Source of the DNA: JAADCS01 sp964473735
GTDB lineage: Bacteria > Hydrothermota > Hydrothermia > LBFQ01
Direction: 5' to 3'
DNA: 57,812 bases
NCBI GenBank assembly: GCA_964473735.1
Contig: CAYYQD010000005.1
Coordinates: 1 to 57,812, forward strand
Positions within the stretch are counted from its first letter, which is position 1; every line of letters starts with the position of its first letter. The notes below the pieces were generated by a model. The model made no database searches and had not been told where the DNA came from. It saw only the letters and a list, made by a program, of their open reading frames with translations. This document shows positions 40,816-48,617 of this stretch, piece after piece. A program made the position numbers and the translations under genes.

Positions 40816-43017
40816 ATGCTTGACACCCTCCTTCTTCTCGGCCCTTTCCTCGCCGGCGTTAGGGAGCCGTTTGTGGATTACATCTACCCACCGCTTAAGC
40901 TATACCGCTCCCCCATAACGCCCGAGCCCATTAAGTGGAGAGCCATAGCCCCGGATACGGACGGGTACTACCGCGTAAAGGTTGATACGCTGGCTCTCAA
41001 GCGCCTCAACGAGGAGCACGGCCTCGCCGGTATAAACCTCCTCTTCTACGTGAAGGGGGTGTTGAAGGTTGATACCCCGGGCACCTACCTCGTGAGGGGG
41101 ATACACGTCGGCAGCCTGAAGATAGGAGAACGGAGGTGGGCCTTAAACTACTACGGGGATTACGAGGGTCTTGTGCCCCTGAAGGGAGGGGATACCGTTG
41201 AGTTTGCCGTCGGAGGTTTAGGGGGAGTAAGGCCGTTCAAACTGGAGGTCAGGCGGGCCCCCGATACTCCGTTTGTATATGAAAAGGACCTTACCCTCCC
41301 CGACCTCTTAAAGGGGGAGACCTACGAGGGGTACGCCGGAATAACCCTGGCCAACCCGACGGAAAGGCCGGCAACGGTGCGCTTAAACGGAAGGGCCTAC
41401 CGCCTTGAGCCCTACACCTTCCTTAAGGTCCCTCTAAAGCTTCACGTAAAGGCTCCGAAGGGTAGGGACAGCGTGATGGTTAAGTACTACTTCAACGGCC
41501 ACGTGCGGCACCTAAAGCTCGCCGTTAAGAAGTGGGACGCTCCATTCGTGCGTCGCACTTACCTGTCTCCGGTAGATTCCTCCGTTCAGTACTACGCCGT
41601 GAAGTTCCCGAAGGGGTACAACCCCAGAAGGAGGTACGGCCTCGTCCTTAGCCTGCACGGTGCCGCCGTAAAGGCCGAGAACAGGTGCCGCAACCACAGA
41701 CAGAGAAAAAGGGAGATAGTGGTATGCCCGACCAACCGCAGGAGGTGGGGATTTGACTGGGAAGACTGGGGAAGGAGGGACGCCCTTGACGTCCTTCACG
41801 AAGTTCTACGGGAGTTCCGGATAGACCGCCGTCGTATATACCTGATGGGCACCTCCATGGGGGGACACGGTACGTGGCATCTATGTACCTCCTATCCGTC
41901 AATATGGCGGGCCTGTATGCCCGCCGCGGCGTGGCTCTCAATAGACCTGTACATACCTACCCATCTCCAGAGGTACAGGCTCTTCGGTAAAACCCCCTTC
42001 GTTGAGCTTCAGGAGAGGTTGTACCAGCAGGCTCGCACCACACAGCTCTTTACGAACCTCAGGAACCTCCCCGTCGTCATCCTTCAGGGGGGCAAGGACG
42101 ACAACGTCCCCCCCTTCCACGCCCTCCTCGCTTCGGACCTCCTCTCCCGCCTTGGGGCGACCTTCCGCCTCGTCTGGAGGGCCGAAAGAGGACACTGGTG
42201 GAACGGCTCCCTTGACGACCCCGACCTCTGGAAGTGGGCCTACTCCCTGAAGGTCAGGAGGAAGGAGAGGTACTTCTACACCTACGACCTCTCCGTCAGC
42301 GATTCCGCCTTCGGCGTCAAAATTCTTGAGGCCGAAAGGCCCTTTTACAGGACGGGATTCGTCCTCCGAAGGGATAGGGGCAAAGCCGTACTCCGCACGG
42401 AGAACGTTAAAGCCCTGGTCCTGCCCGGATACAGGGGGAAGGTTATAATAGACGGGGACACCCTGAGGTACAGAGGGGAGGTTCTGGTGAAGTACAGACG
42501 GTGGAGGAGGCTTAAGAGGTACGTCTATAGGAGGCCCATCATCTTCAGGGACGTCTTCATGAGGCCCTTCGTCATAGCCTACTCCACCTCCGAGCCCTGG
42601 ACGAGGGACTTGGCCGTATTCTACGCCAACGCCTGGTGGTCCTACGCCAACGGCAGGGCCATCGTGTTGCCGGACACCGCCCTGACGGAGGCCGGAGTTC
42701 GCTCCGCCGGATACAACGTGGTAATACTGGGGTCCAAGGCCAAACTCCCTCCCTTCCTCCATAACTTCTACTCCCGGGTAAAGGAGAACAGGGTGGAGGT
42801 GGTACCCCTGACCTACGACCGTACGATGCTCGTTTATAAAGTGGCCGACACCTCCCTGATTCCTCTGCTCTACTCCCTGACTCCCTCCTCCGTGCGATCC
42901 GTGAGGGCGATGCCTTCGTGGGTAAAGATCACGCCGGAGGCCCGAACGTACGGTATATACGCCCTTGAGGGGGGCCTCAAGTACGGAGCGGCTATATGGC
43001 CGGAGGGCAGGCGCTGA
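40816..43017 (+). CDS. large secreted alpha/beta hydrolase
   Basis: A 733-residue protein. N terminus MLDTLLLLGPFLAG is hydrophobic; about 250 residues of beta-rich sequence follow, then an alpha/beta hydrolase domain (about 270-500) with LSLHGA, nucleophile Ser347 in GTSMGGHG, acid region QGGKDDNVP and His in ERGHWWNG, then about 220 more residues of uncertain fold. The core is like prolyl-oligopeptidase-type or feruloyl-esterase/PHB-depolymerase-type enzymes; the substrate is unknown, a polymer outside the cell being the natural guess. Monocistronic, just before the rpsF operon. Confidence 0.8.
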   Translation: MLDTLLLLGPFLAGVREPFVDYIYPPLKLYRSPITPEPIKWRAIAPDTDGYYRVKVDTLALKRLNEEHGLAGINLLFYVKGVLKVDTPGTYLVRGIHVGSLKIGERRWALNYYGDYEGLVPLKGGDTVEFAVGGLGGVRPFKLEVRRAPDTPFVYEKDLTLPDLLKGETYEGYAGITLANPTERPATVRLNGRAYRLEPYTFLKVPLKLHVKAPKGRDSVMVKYYFNGHVRHLKLAVKKWDAPFVRRTYLSPVDSSVQYYAVKFPKGYNPRRRYGLVLSLHGAAVKAENRCRNHRQRKREIVVCPTNRRRWGFDWEDWGRRDALDVLHEVLREFRIDRRRIYLMGTSMGGHGTWHLCTSYPSIWRACMPAAAWLSIDLYIPTHLQRYRLFGKTPFVELQERLYQQARTTQLFTNLRNLPVVILQGGKDDNVPPFHALLASDLLSRLGATFRLVWRAERGHWWNGSLDDPDLWKWAYSLKVRRKERYFYTYDLSVSDSAFGVKILEAERPFYRTGFVLRRDRGKAVLRTENVKALVLPGYRGKVIIDGDTLRYRGEVLVKYRRWRRLKRYVYRRPIIFRDVFMRPFVIAYSTSEPWTRDLAVFYANAWWSYANGRAIVLPDTALTEAGVRSAGYNVVILGSKAKLPPFLHNFYSRVKENRVEVVPLTYDRTMLVYKVADTSLIPLLYSLTPSSVRSVRAMPSWVKITPEARTYGIYALEGGLKYGAAIWPEGRR

Positions 43018-43023
43018 CCGAAC

Positions 43024-43052
43024 TTGCAAGATGCGGGCTACGGTCGTATAAT
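43024..43052 (+). promoter_or_regulatory. promoter of the rpsF operon
   Basis: TTGCAA (43024-43029), 17-base spacer, TATAAT (43047-43052), then 8 nt to the rpsF ATG. This is the best two-part sigma-70-type promoter in the window, and it is leaderless. Confidence 0.75.
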
Positions 43053-43060
43053 TCCCGGTT

Positions 43061-43351
43061 ATGCGAGAGTACGAAGTGGCTCTTGTCTTGAGCCCCCAGC
43101 AGAGCGACGAAGAGCAGGCTGGGTCCATAGAGAAGGTCAAGGCCTTCATAACGGAGAACGGTGGGGAGGTAGTGGGCGAGGAGGACTGGGGAGTCCGGGA
43201 GCTCGCCTACCCCATAAAGAAACAGACGCACGGGAGGTACTACTTCATTCAGTTCAGGGCCACCCCTCAGGTAGCGTACGACCTCAACACCCACTTGAGG
43301 CTCATGCGTACCTTCCTGAGGTACATGGTGGTCCGGAGGGACGACGGATGA
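43061..43351 (+). CDS. rpsF: 30S ribosomal protein S6
   Basis: A 96-residue S6: REYEVALVLSP opening, IKKQTHGRYYFIQF core and a final FLRYMVVRRD. It binds 16S rRNA with S18. First gene of the conserved rpsF-ssb-rpsR-rplI cluster, read from a leaderless promoter; overlaps ssb by four bases. Confidence 0.96.
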   Translation: MREYEVALVLSPQQSDEEQAGSIEKVKAFITENGGEVVGEEDWGVRELAYPIKKQTHGRYYFIQFRATPQVAYDLNTHLRLMRTFLRYMVVRRDDG

Positions 43352-43794
43352 AAGAGGAAAGGAGCATACGCCTACCCAACATAAACTTCGTGATACTCTC
43401 GGGAAGGTTGGTTTCGGACGCCGAGGTAAGGAATACCTCCGACGGCAGGAACTTCATAAAGTTCCGTCTGGCGTCGGATACGCCGTACAAAAGTGGCGGG
43501 GAGTGGAAGAGCAGTACCGTCTTCATAGACGTGCTTTACTCCCTCGGACGGAACGACCTGAACGAGAGTCTGGTACAGAGGTTAATGCGCGGAACGCCCG
43601 TGGTCGTTGAGGGTAGGCTCCGCTATAGGGAGTGGGAGACCGAGGGCAAGAGGTTCAACACCTACGAGATAAGGGCCTATAGGGTGCAGGTCCTTGAGAG
43701 GGTCCAGCAGAGGGGTGAGGACGTGGACCTGTCCCGCTACGAGCCACCTTCGGAGGAGGATTTAGGTCTTCCTCCTGAGGAGATGCCCTTTTAA
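43348..43794 (+). CDS. ssb: single-stranded DNA-binding protein
   Basis: A 148-residue OB-fold SSB: INFVILSGRLVSDAEVR at the N terminus, FIKFRLASD, then VVVEGRLRYREWE, and an acidic tail ending PPEEMPF, the partner-binding C-terminal tip. The frame is open from 43024, but ATG 43348 overlaps the rpsF stop (ATGA) and starts at the conserved OB fold. Covers ssDNA in replication and repair. Confidence 0.96.
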   Translation: MKEERSIRLPNINFVILSGRLVSDAEVRNTSDGRNFIKFRLASDTPYKSGGEWKSSTVFIDVLYSLGRNDLNESLVQRLMRGTPVVVEGRLRYREWETEGKRFNTYEIRAYRVQVLERVQQRGEDVDLSRYEPPSEEDLGLPPEEMPF

Positions 43795-43812
43795 CGTAAA
43801 AGGAGGTGAAAC

Positions 43813-44010
43813 ATGGCTAGAAAGAGGAAAGGGCGCACGTTTGATTACAAGGACGTTGAAACCTTAAAGAGGTACATATCCCCTACGGGTAAGATACTGC
43901 CCCGTAGGTATACTAAGCTAACCGCCAAGGAGCAGCGGCGTCTCGCCAGAGCCATAAAGCGCGCGCGCATGCTGGCCCTTCTACCCTTCATAAAGGAGTA
44001 CGTGGTATGA
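43813..44010 (+). CDS. rpsR: 30S ribosomal protein S18
   Basis: A 65-residue S18: FDYKDVETLKRYISPTGKILPRR and LARAIKRARMLALLPF are the standard motifs. No CxxC zinc form. Strong Shine-Dalgarno AAAAGGAGGTGAAAC, almost the same as that of hsp20. Confidence 0.97.
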   Translation: MARKRKGRTFDYKDVETLKRYISPTGKILPRRYTKLTAKEQRRLARAIKRARMLALLPFIKEYVV

Positions 44011-44462
44011 AGCAGGTTAACGTCCTTCTGGTCAAAGACGTTCCCAAACTCGGCAAGGCTGGGGACATAGTGAGGGTGCGTTGGGGGTACGCCAAGAACT
44101 ACCTCATACCCAAAGGGTTCGCCCTTGAGGCCACCCCCTCCGTGGTGAAGCAGTGGGAGAACCAGAGGAGGATGAAGGAGCTCTCTCTGAAACGTAAAAA
44201 GGGCCGTATGGAGCAGCTCGCCAGAAGGCTCTCGGGCGAGAGACTGCTGTTCGTCCTGAAGACCAACGAGGAGGGCAAACCTTTCGGCTCCGTTTCCGCG
44301 AAGGACGTGGCCGATAAGCTCAAGGAGCTCGGGTACGATATAGAGCGCTCCCAGGTTCTACTTGAGGAAGGTCTGACGGAGTTCGGCACCCACGACGTTG
44401 AGATAAAGCTCCATCCAGAGGTGGTGGCCAGGGTGAAGGTCCGGTTAGAACCGGAGGAGTGA
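44007..44462 (+). CDS. rplI: 50S ribosomal protein L9
   Basis: A 151-residue L9: N-terminal VLLVKDVPKLGKAGDIVRVRWGYAKNYLIP signature, long central helix, C-terminal domain with FGSVSAKDVADKL and the basic terminal strands. Four-base overlap with rpsR. Confidence 0.97.
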   Translation: MKQVNVLLVKDVPKLGKAGDIVRVRWGYAKNYLIPKGFALEATPSVVKQWENQRRMKELSLKRKKGRMEQLARRLSGERLLFVLKTNEEGKPFGSVSAKDVADKLKELGYDIERSQVLLEEGLTEFGTHDVEIKLHPEVVARVKVRLEPEE

Positions 44463-44923
44463 TGAGCAACTTGGTGGAGCTTGAGGTGAAGAGCGTGGCC
44501 CTCGTACACGGCGAGGGCGGTGTAGGTATGATGGTGATCCTGAAGGAGAGGTACGGGAGTCGCCATCTACCCATAGTCGTGGGTCCCTTTGAAGGGAAAG
44601 CCATAAGCATGGCCTTGAGCGGGGAGACCTTCTCCCGTCCCCTTACCCACGACCTCCTTTACAACGTCATTGAGACCCTGGGTGCCAGAATAGAGAAGGT
44701 GGTGATAAACGACCTCGTAGACGGTACCTTTTACGCGCGCCTCATCCTGAACCGAGAGGGTGAGGTCTACAGTATAGACGCCCGTCCTTCGGATGCTATG
44801 GCCCTCGCCCTGAAGGCCAAGGCTCCGATCTTCGCCAGCTCTACCGTAATGGACAGCGCGTCCGAGTACCTCCCGGACCTTGAGGAGGGAGAGGAGGGGT
44901 GGGGGGAGGATTTAGGAGGGTAG
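44459..44923 (+). CDS. bifunctional nuclease family protein (DUF151)
   Basis: A 154-residue DUF151 protein: LPIVVGPFEGKAISMAL and SIDARPSDAMALALKAKAPIF are the hallmark segments. Such proteins have DNase/RNase activity in plants; in thermophiles the role is unknown. Acidic tail at the C terminus. Two in-tandem ATGs; overlaps rplI by four bases. Confidence 0.9.
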   Translation: MMSNLVELEVKSVALVHGEGGVGMMVILKERYGSRHLPIVVGPFEGKAISMALSGETFSRPLTHDLLYNVIETLGARIEKVVINDLVDGTFYARLILNREGEVYSIDARPSDAMALALKAKAPIFASSTVMDSASEYLPDLEEGEEGWGEDLGG

Positions 44924-44924
44924 T

Positions 44925-45383
44925 ATGCTCCTCCTCCTCGCCCTCCCACCCAACGACCTTGAGATACTCTACGCAGCCGTAGATAGTGCCTGCACCGGTA
45001 GGTGCGTTTTGTCACAGAGGACCGTCTTTAGTGGGGCCGGGGTACCCAGATCTCTCTACGATTATCTGCTGTTGAGGTACGCCGATACCACCTTAACGTG
45101 CACCACCCACGTGAACGTGATGGACGCGAGGGTGGTCTACCGTAAGAATCTGTGGAGGGTTGAGAGGATAGCCTCTTTCCGGGCCCTGCTCTCCGGGTGT
45201 GGCTCCTCTAAAAACGTCTCGGGAACTTACAGGGATATGGTGTCCCCTTCGGACCTGGACGCCGTTAAGGTACCCGAAGTCTCACCATCGGAAGAGCCGC
45301 GTGGGGGAACCCTTGAGGTCTTGATCTCCGCCGCCGTGGTGTTCGGGGTTCTGTACGCCTTTTACACCATAGAGGGAAGGTAG
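44925..45383 (+). CDS. small envelope protein with C-terminal anchor
   Basis: A 152-residue protein: short hydrophobic N terminus (MLLLLALPPND), an ectodomain with four cysteines (SACTGRC early, then CTT and SGCGSS), an acidic/proline linker and a C-terminal membrane helix (about 129-148). No family known. Shine-Dalgarno AGGAGGG; begins one base after the nuclease gene, in the ribosomal-protein operon. Confidence 0.6.
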   Translation: MLLLLALPPNDLEILYAAVDSACTGRCVLSQRTVFSGAGVPRSLYDYLLLRYADTTLTCTTHVNVMDARVVYRKNLWRVERIASFRALLSGCGSSKNVSGTYRDMVSPSDLDAVKVPEVSPSEEPRGGTLEVLISAAVVFGVLYAFYTIEGR

Positions 45384-45386
45384 AGG

Positions 45387-45668
45387 ATGGTGTTTAAATA
45401 CACGGCGAAGATAACCCTCTCCATGGAGGGGGATTACGTCCTTGAGATACCGGCCATCCGGGGAATAAGGATAAAGAGTGCCAGCTTCAACGAGGTCATA
45501 CAGAGGGGGGAGATAGAGCTACGGAGGTACATAGAGGAGCAGCTAAGGTACGGTGAGGGGATACCGGAGGACGTCCCGGAGATCAGCATAAAGACAGGGG
45601 AGATAAGCGAGGTCGTGGTTCTCAAGCTCGTGGTGTTCGTAGATGAGAGTGGCTTTATAAGGGCATGA
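45387..45668 (+). CDS. HicB-like antitoxin-fold protein
   Basis: A 93-residue protein like the N-terminal RNase-H-like fold of HicB: YTAKITLSMEGDYVLEIPAIRG, then a helix SFNEVIQRGEIELRRYIEEQL and GEGIPEDVPE. HicB usually neutralises HicA, an mRNA interferase of about 60 residues; no HicA-like gene precedes it. Stand-alone HicB-like proteins are common, and a housekeeping role is possible. Four-base overlap with the next gene. Confidence 0.7.
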   Translation: MVFKYTAKITLSMEGDYVLEIPAIRGIRIKSASFNEVIQRGEIELRRYIEEQLRYGEGIPEDVPEISIKTGEISEVVVLKLVVFVDESGFIRA

Positions 45669-46693
45669 GGTTCCTTCTGCTTTCCGACGCCTCCTCCTAC
45701 CACACCCACAGGTGGGCGGAGTCCATCAGAGAGGAAGGGCACGACGTCGTAATCGCATCTATGGAGCCTTCAATCGGGGGTGAAGTGGTACTCCTCCGTT
45801 CTCCGCTATGGAAGTTCAAGTACGTCGCGGCCGTTCCCCGGTTTCAGAGGTTGGCCCGCGAGGTTAGGCCGGACGTGGTGTTCTCCCACTTCCTCCCGAA
45901 CTACGGCCTTATAGGTAGCCTGATTGAGGCTCCGGTACGTATCCTCGCCCTGTGGGGATCGGATATACTCCATTGGGCCTTCAAAACCCCTCTCCACAGG
46001 GCGTTGGCCCGCAGGATAATTCACTCCTACGATAGGGTGATAGCGGACGCCCGTTTCGTAAAGGGTATAGTGGCTAAAGAGTTCGGATACCCGGAGGATA
46101 GGATAGACGTCATTCCCTTCGGAGTGAGGAGGGAGGTTAGAGAACGACCGCTCAAAGACCTGCCTCCTTCACCACTCCACTTCGTCTCCTTGCGGAGGCA
46201 CGAGCCCCTGTTCAACCACGCCGAGGTATTGAGATTTTTGAGGCTCCTCTCCCGGGACTTCCCCCTCCGTATAACCTACCTCCAGAGGGGAAGCATGACG
46301 GAGAGGATAACGAATATGGCCCGGGAGATGGGGTTGGACGTGGATTTCCCCGGAAGGCTCACCTACGAAGATTACCTGAGGGTGATAGGGGAGGCCCACT
46401 TCTGTATATCGGTCCCGGACAGAGACGCCTCCTCCGTATCTCTTCTGGAATGTATGGCCCTCGGAGGTGTGCCCATCGTTTCGGATATACCCGCCAACCG
46501 CGAGTGGGTCGGAGAGGATACGGGCATAATCGCACCCCCGATAGCGGAGGAGATGTACCGGCGGTTTAAGAGCACCTACACACCGCAGTGGTGGAGGAGG
46601 GCCCGCCTTTTAAACAGGGAAACCATCCAAAAACGATGCAACTGGGAGGCCAACCTCCGGGCCCTCCTATCCCGCGTGTCCTCTTACCTCTAA
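45665..46693 (+). CDS. GT-B glycosyltransferase (GT4-like)
   Basis: A 342-residue two-domain GT-B enzyme: N-terminal LLLSDASSYHTHRWAESI acceptor domain, the donor domain with IDVIPFGV and the terminal EAHFCISVPDRDASSVSLLECMALGG, which matches the GT4 E-x7-E region (DASSVSLLE). It transfers an unknown sugar. Overlaps the convergent EF-G-like gene by four bases. Confidence 0.85.
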   Translation: MRFLLLSDASSYHTHRWAESIREEGHDVVIASMEPSIGGEVVLLRSPLWKFKYVAAVPRFQRLAREVRPDVVFSHFLPNYGLIGSLIEAPVRILALWGSDILHWAFKTPLHRALARRIIHSYDRVIADARFVKGIVAKEFGYPEDRIDVIPFGVRREVRERPLKDLPPSPLHFVSLRRHEPLFNHAEVLRFLRLLSRDFPLRITYLQRGSMTERITNMAREMGLDVDFPGRLTYEDYLRVIGEAHFCISVPDRDASSVSLLECMALGGVPIVSDIPANREWVGEDTGIIAPPIAEEMYRRFKSTYTPQWWRRARLLNRETIQKRCNWEANLRALLSRVSSYL

Positions 46694-48564
46694 CCTTCCT
46701 TCTCTGCCTGCTGGTACTCGGCTATTACCCTCTCCTGTACGTTCTTCGGTGCCTCCTCGTAGTGGGAGAAGTGGTAGGTTATGTCCGTGCGTCCCTTGGT
46801 TATGGAGCGTAGGGGCACTATCAGGTCGTACACGTTCTCAAGGGGTACGAGGGCCTTTATCCTCTGATAGCCTTTTCTTTCGGCCGGCTCAAACCCCATT
46901 ACCCTGCCGCGACGGGAGTTTATCTCACCCATGACGTCCCCTAAGTTCTCCTCCGGTACCAGTATCTCCACCTCGTAGAAAGGCTCCAGTATGTAGGGGT
47001 CGGCCTTCTCCGCCGCGCTCTTGAAGGCCAGCTTGCCGGCCATCTCAAAGGCGAAGTTGGAAGAGTCTACGGGGTGGTGCTTTCCGTCGTACAGCTCAAC
47101 CTTGACGTTCACGACGGGATATCCGGCTATTACACCCTCGGCCATGGCCTTCTTTATACCCGTCTCAACGGAAGGTATGTACTCCCTCGGTATCGCTCCG
47201 CCGAAGATGGAGTTTATGAACTCGTACTCCTTCTCCCTCGGTAGAGGCTCTATCCGTATGTTGGCGATGGCGTACTGACCGCGCCCTCCGGTCTGCTTCT
47301 TTATCTTACCCTCGGCCTCGGCCTTCCTGCGTATGGTTTCACGGTAGGGAATCCGGGGCTTGGTCAGGTCCACCTCAACGCCGAACTTACCCTTCAGACG
47401 GGAGATTATAGCGTTTACGTGGGTCGCCCCCTGCGCCTTGAGCAGGTGCTGGTGCAGCTCGGCGTTGTACTCGTAGGAGAAGGACCTGTCCTCCCTGCCC
47501 AGGCGGTGCATGGCGTCGGAAATCTTCTCCTCGGATGCTCTTCCCTTGGGGCTTATGGCCACGACGTAGGGTTTGAAGGGCTCCGGAAGGAAGTCGTACT
47601 CAAACTCCACGTCTCCCTCCGTCAGTACGTCCCCCACCTCGGCGTCCTTGAGCTTGGGTAGGACGACGAAGTCCCCGGCCAGGATCTCCTCCACCTCCTC
47701 CCTGTTCTTCCCTAAGGGGACGTATATGTGGGAGAGCTTCTCCACCGTTCCCGTCCTTCGGTTTTTCAGCTCTATACCCCTCGTTATCTTCCCGAAGACC
47801 CGACCGTAGAACTGGTCGCCCATGGACGGGTCAAAGGAGGCCTTGAAAATAACCACCGCCGGTACCTCCTTCCCAACGTACCCCGGCACTAAGGACTTTA
47901 CGTACGCGTAGAAGTTCTCAACGTCCTCGTCGCTCTCTACGAAGAGGACCGGATGTATGTCCGGGGACCTGAGGGCTCTATCCAGCACGCCCTTTATCTC
48001 CTCCTCGCTCACCTCTCCCTCCTCTAAGTACTTCTCAAGGAGAGCATCGTCAAACGAGATTATGTCCTCCTTCAGCTCCTCGCTCATGTTCTCCGGTGTG
48101 GGGGGAGTTCCCGGCTCGGCGAAAACGTGGGCCTTTCCTCCGGTTAGGGCGTTTATGGACTCCAGAGTCTTCTGCCAGTCCCCCGCCGAGTACTGCGTTA
48201 TAACGAAGGAGGATGGGATACCGAAACGCTTGGCCGTAAGGTAAGCGTGCTCAACGCTCGCATCCACTTCGCTCCCGGCCTTCAGGAATATGAAGACCGT
48301 GTCCGCCATGCGGATACCTAAGTCGCTCTGATAGAAGAACTCTATGAAGCCGGGCGTATCCAGAAAGTGGATGTGGGTATCCGGATCCATGACCGAAAAG
48401 ACCTTTAAGGTCGTTGTTGATCCGCGTTCCTGCTCGTCGGGCTCGTAGTCCAAGTACTTAGTGTCCGCTTTGGGGATCTTCTTGAGCATGGCGAGTATTC
48501 TGGCCACAGTGTAGGTTTTTCCGGATAGAGGTTGCCCTGCGAAGGCTACGGCTTTGCTCTTCAT
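46690..48564 (-). CDS. EF-G-like translational GTPase paralogue
   Basis: A 624-residue EF-G paralogue (domains I-V): P-loop AGQPLSGKT, switch segment EQERGSTT, G3 LDTPGF, then a region where the G4 motif NKxD is replaced by ITQYSAGD, and EF-G domains III-V (TGGRGQYA, NSNFAFEMA-like SSNFAFEMAGKLA, RRGRVMG). Some EF-G2 proteins have altered G4. It may work in ribosome recycling or as a stress variant; guanine specificity is doubtful. The frame is open to 48687, but ATG 48564 lies 7 nt after TAGAAT (48572-48577, minus). Confidence 0.85.
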   Translation of the reverse strand: MKSKAVAFAGQPLSGKTYTVARILAMLKKIPKADTKYLDYEPDEQERGSTTTLKVFSVMDPDTHIHFLDTPGFIEFFYQSDLGIRMADTVFIFLKAGSEVDASVEHAYLTAKRFGIPSSFVITQYSAGDWQKTLESINALTGGKAHVFAEPGTPPTPENMSEELKEDIISFDDALLEKYLEEGEVSEEEIKGVLDRALRSPDIHPVLFVESDEDVENFYAYVKSLVPGYVGKEVPAVVIFKASFDPSMGDQFYGRVFGKITRGIELKNRRTGTVEKLSHIYVPLGKNREEVEEILAGDFVVLPKLKDAEVGDVLTEGDVEFEYDFLPEPFKPYVVAISPKGRASEEKISDAMHRLGREDRSFSYEYNAELHQHLLKAQGATHVNAIISRLKGKFGVEVDLTKPRIPYRETIRRKAEAEGKIKKQTGGRGQYAIANIRIEPLPREKEYEFINSIFGGAIPREYIPSVETGIKKAMAEGVIAGYPVVNVKVELYDGKHHPVDSSNFAFEMAGKLAFKSAAEKADPYILEPFYEVEILVPEENLGDVMGEINSRRGRVMGFEPAERKGYQRIKALVPLENVYDLIVPLRSITKGRTDITYHFSHYEEAPKNVQERVIAEYQQAEKEG

Positions 48565-48571
48565 AGGGGGT

Positions 48572-48577
48572 ATTCTA
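48572..48577 (-). promoter_or_regulatory. -10 box of the EF-G-like gene (TAGAAT)
   Basis: TAGAAT on the minus strand, 7 nt before ATG 48564, no Shine-Dalgarno. It sets the start 41 codons inside the longest open frame. Confidence 0.55.
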
Positions 48578-48617
48578 CTCCCGTAAAGTCGCCCTTTGAG
48601 GGGGAAGGGGTGATGTC

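Noticed and set aside
41938..43149. 403-codon open frame antisense to the secreted hydrolase and rpsF start
   Set aside because: Low-complexity Pro/Gly/Val-rich translation, a shadow of a real gene on the other strand with conserved catalytic motifs.
43024..43347. Long N-terminal extension of SSB
   Set aside because: It overlaps rpsF in another frame; the ATGA junction at 43348 and the conserved OB fold give the normal start.
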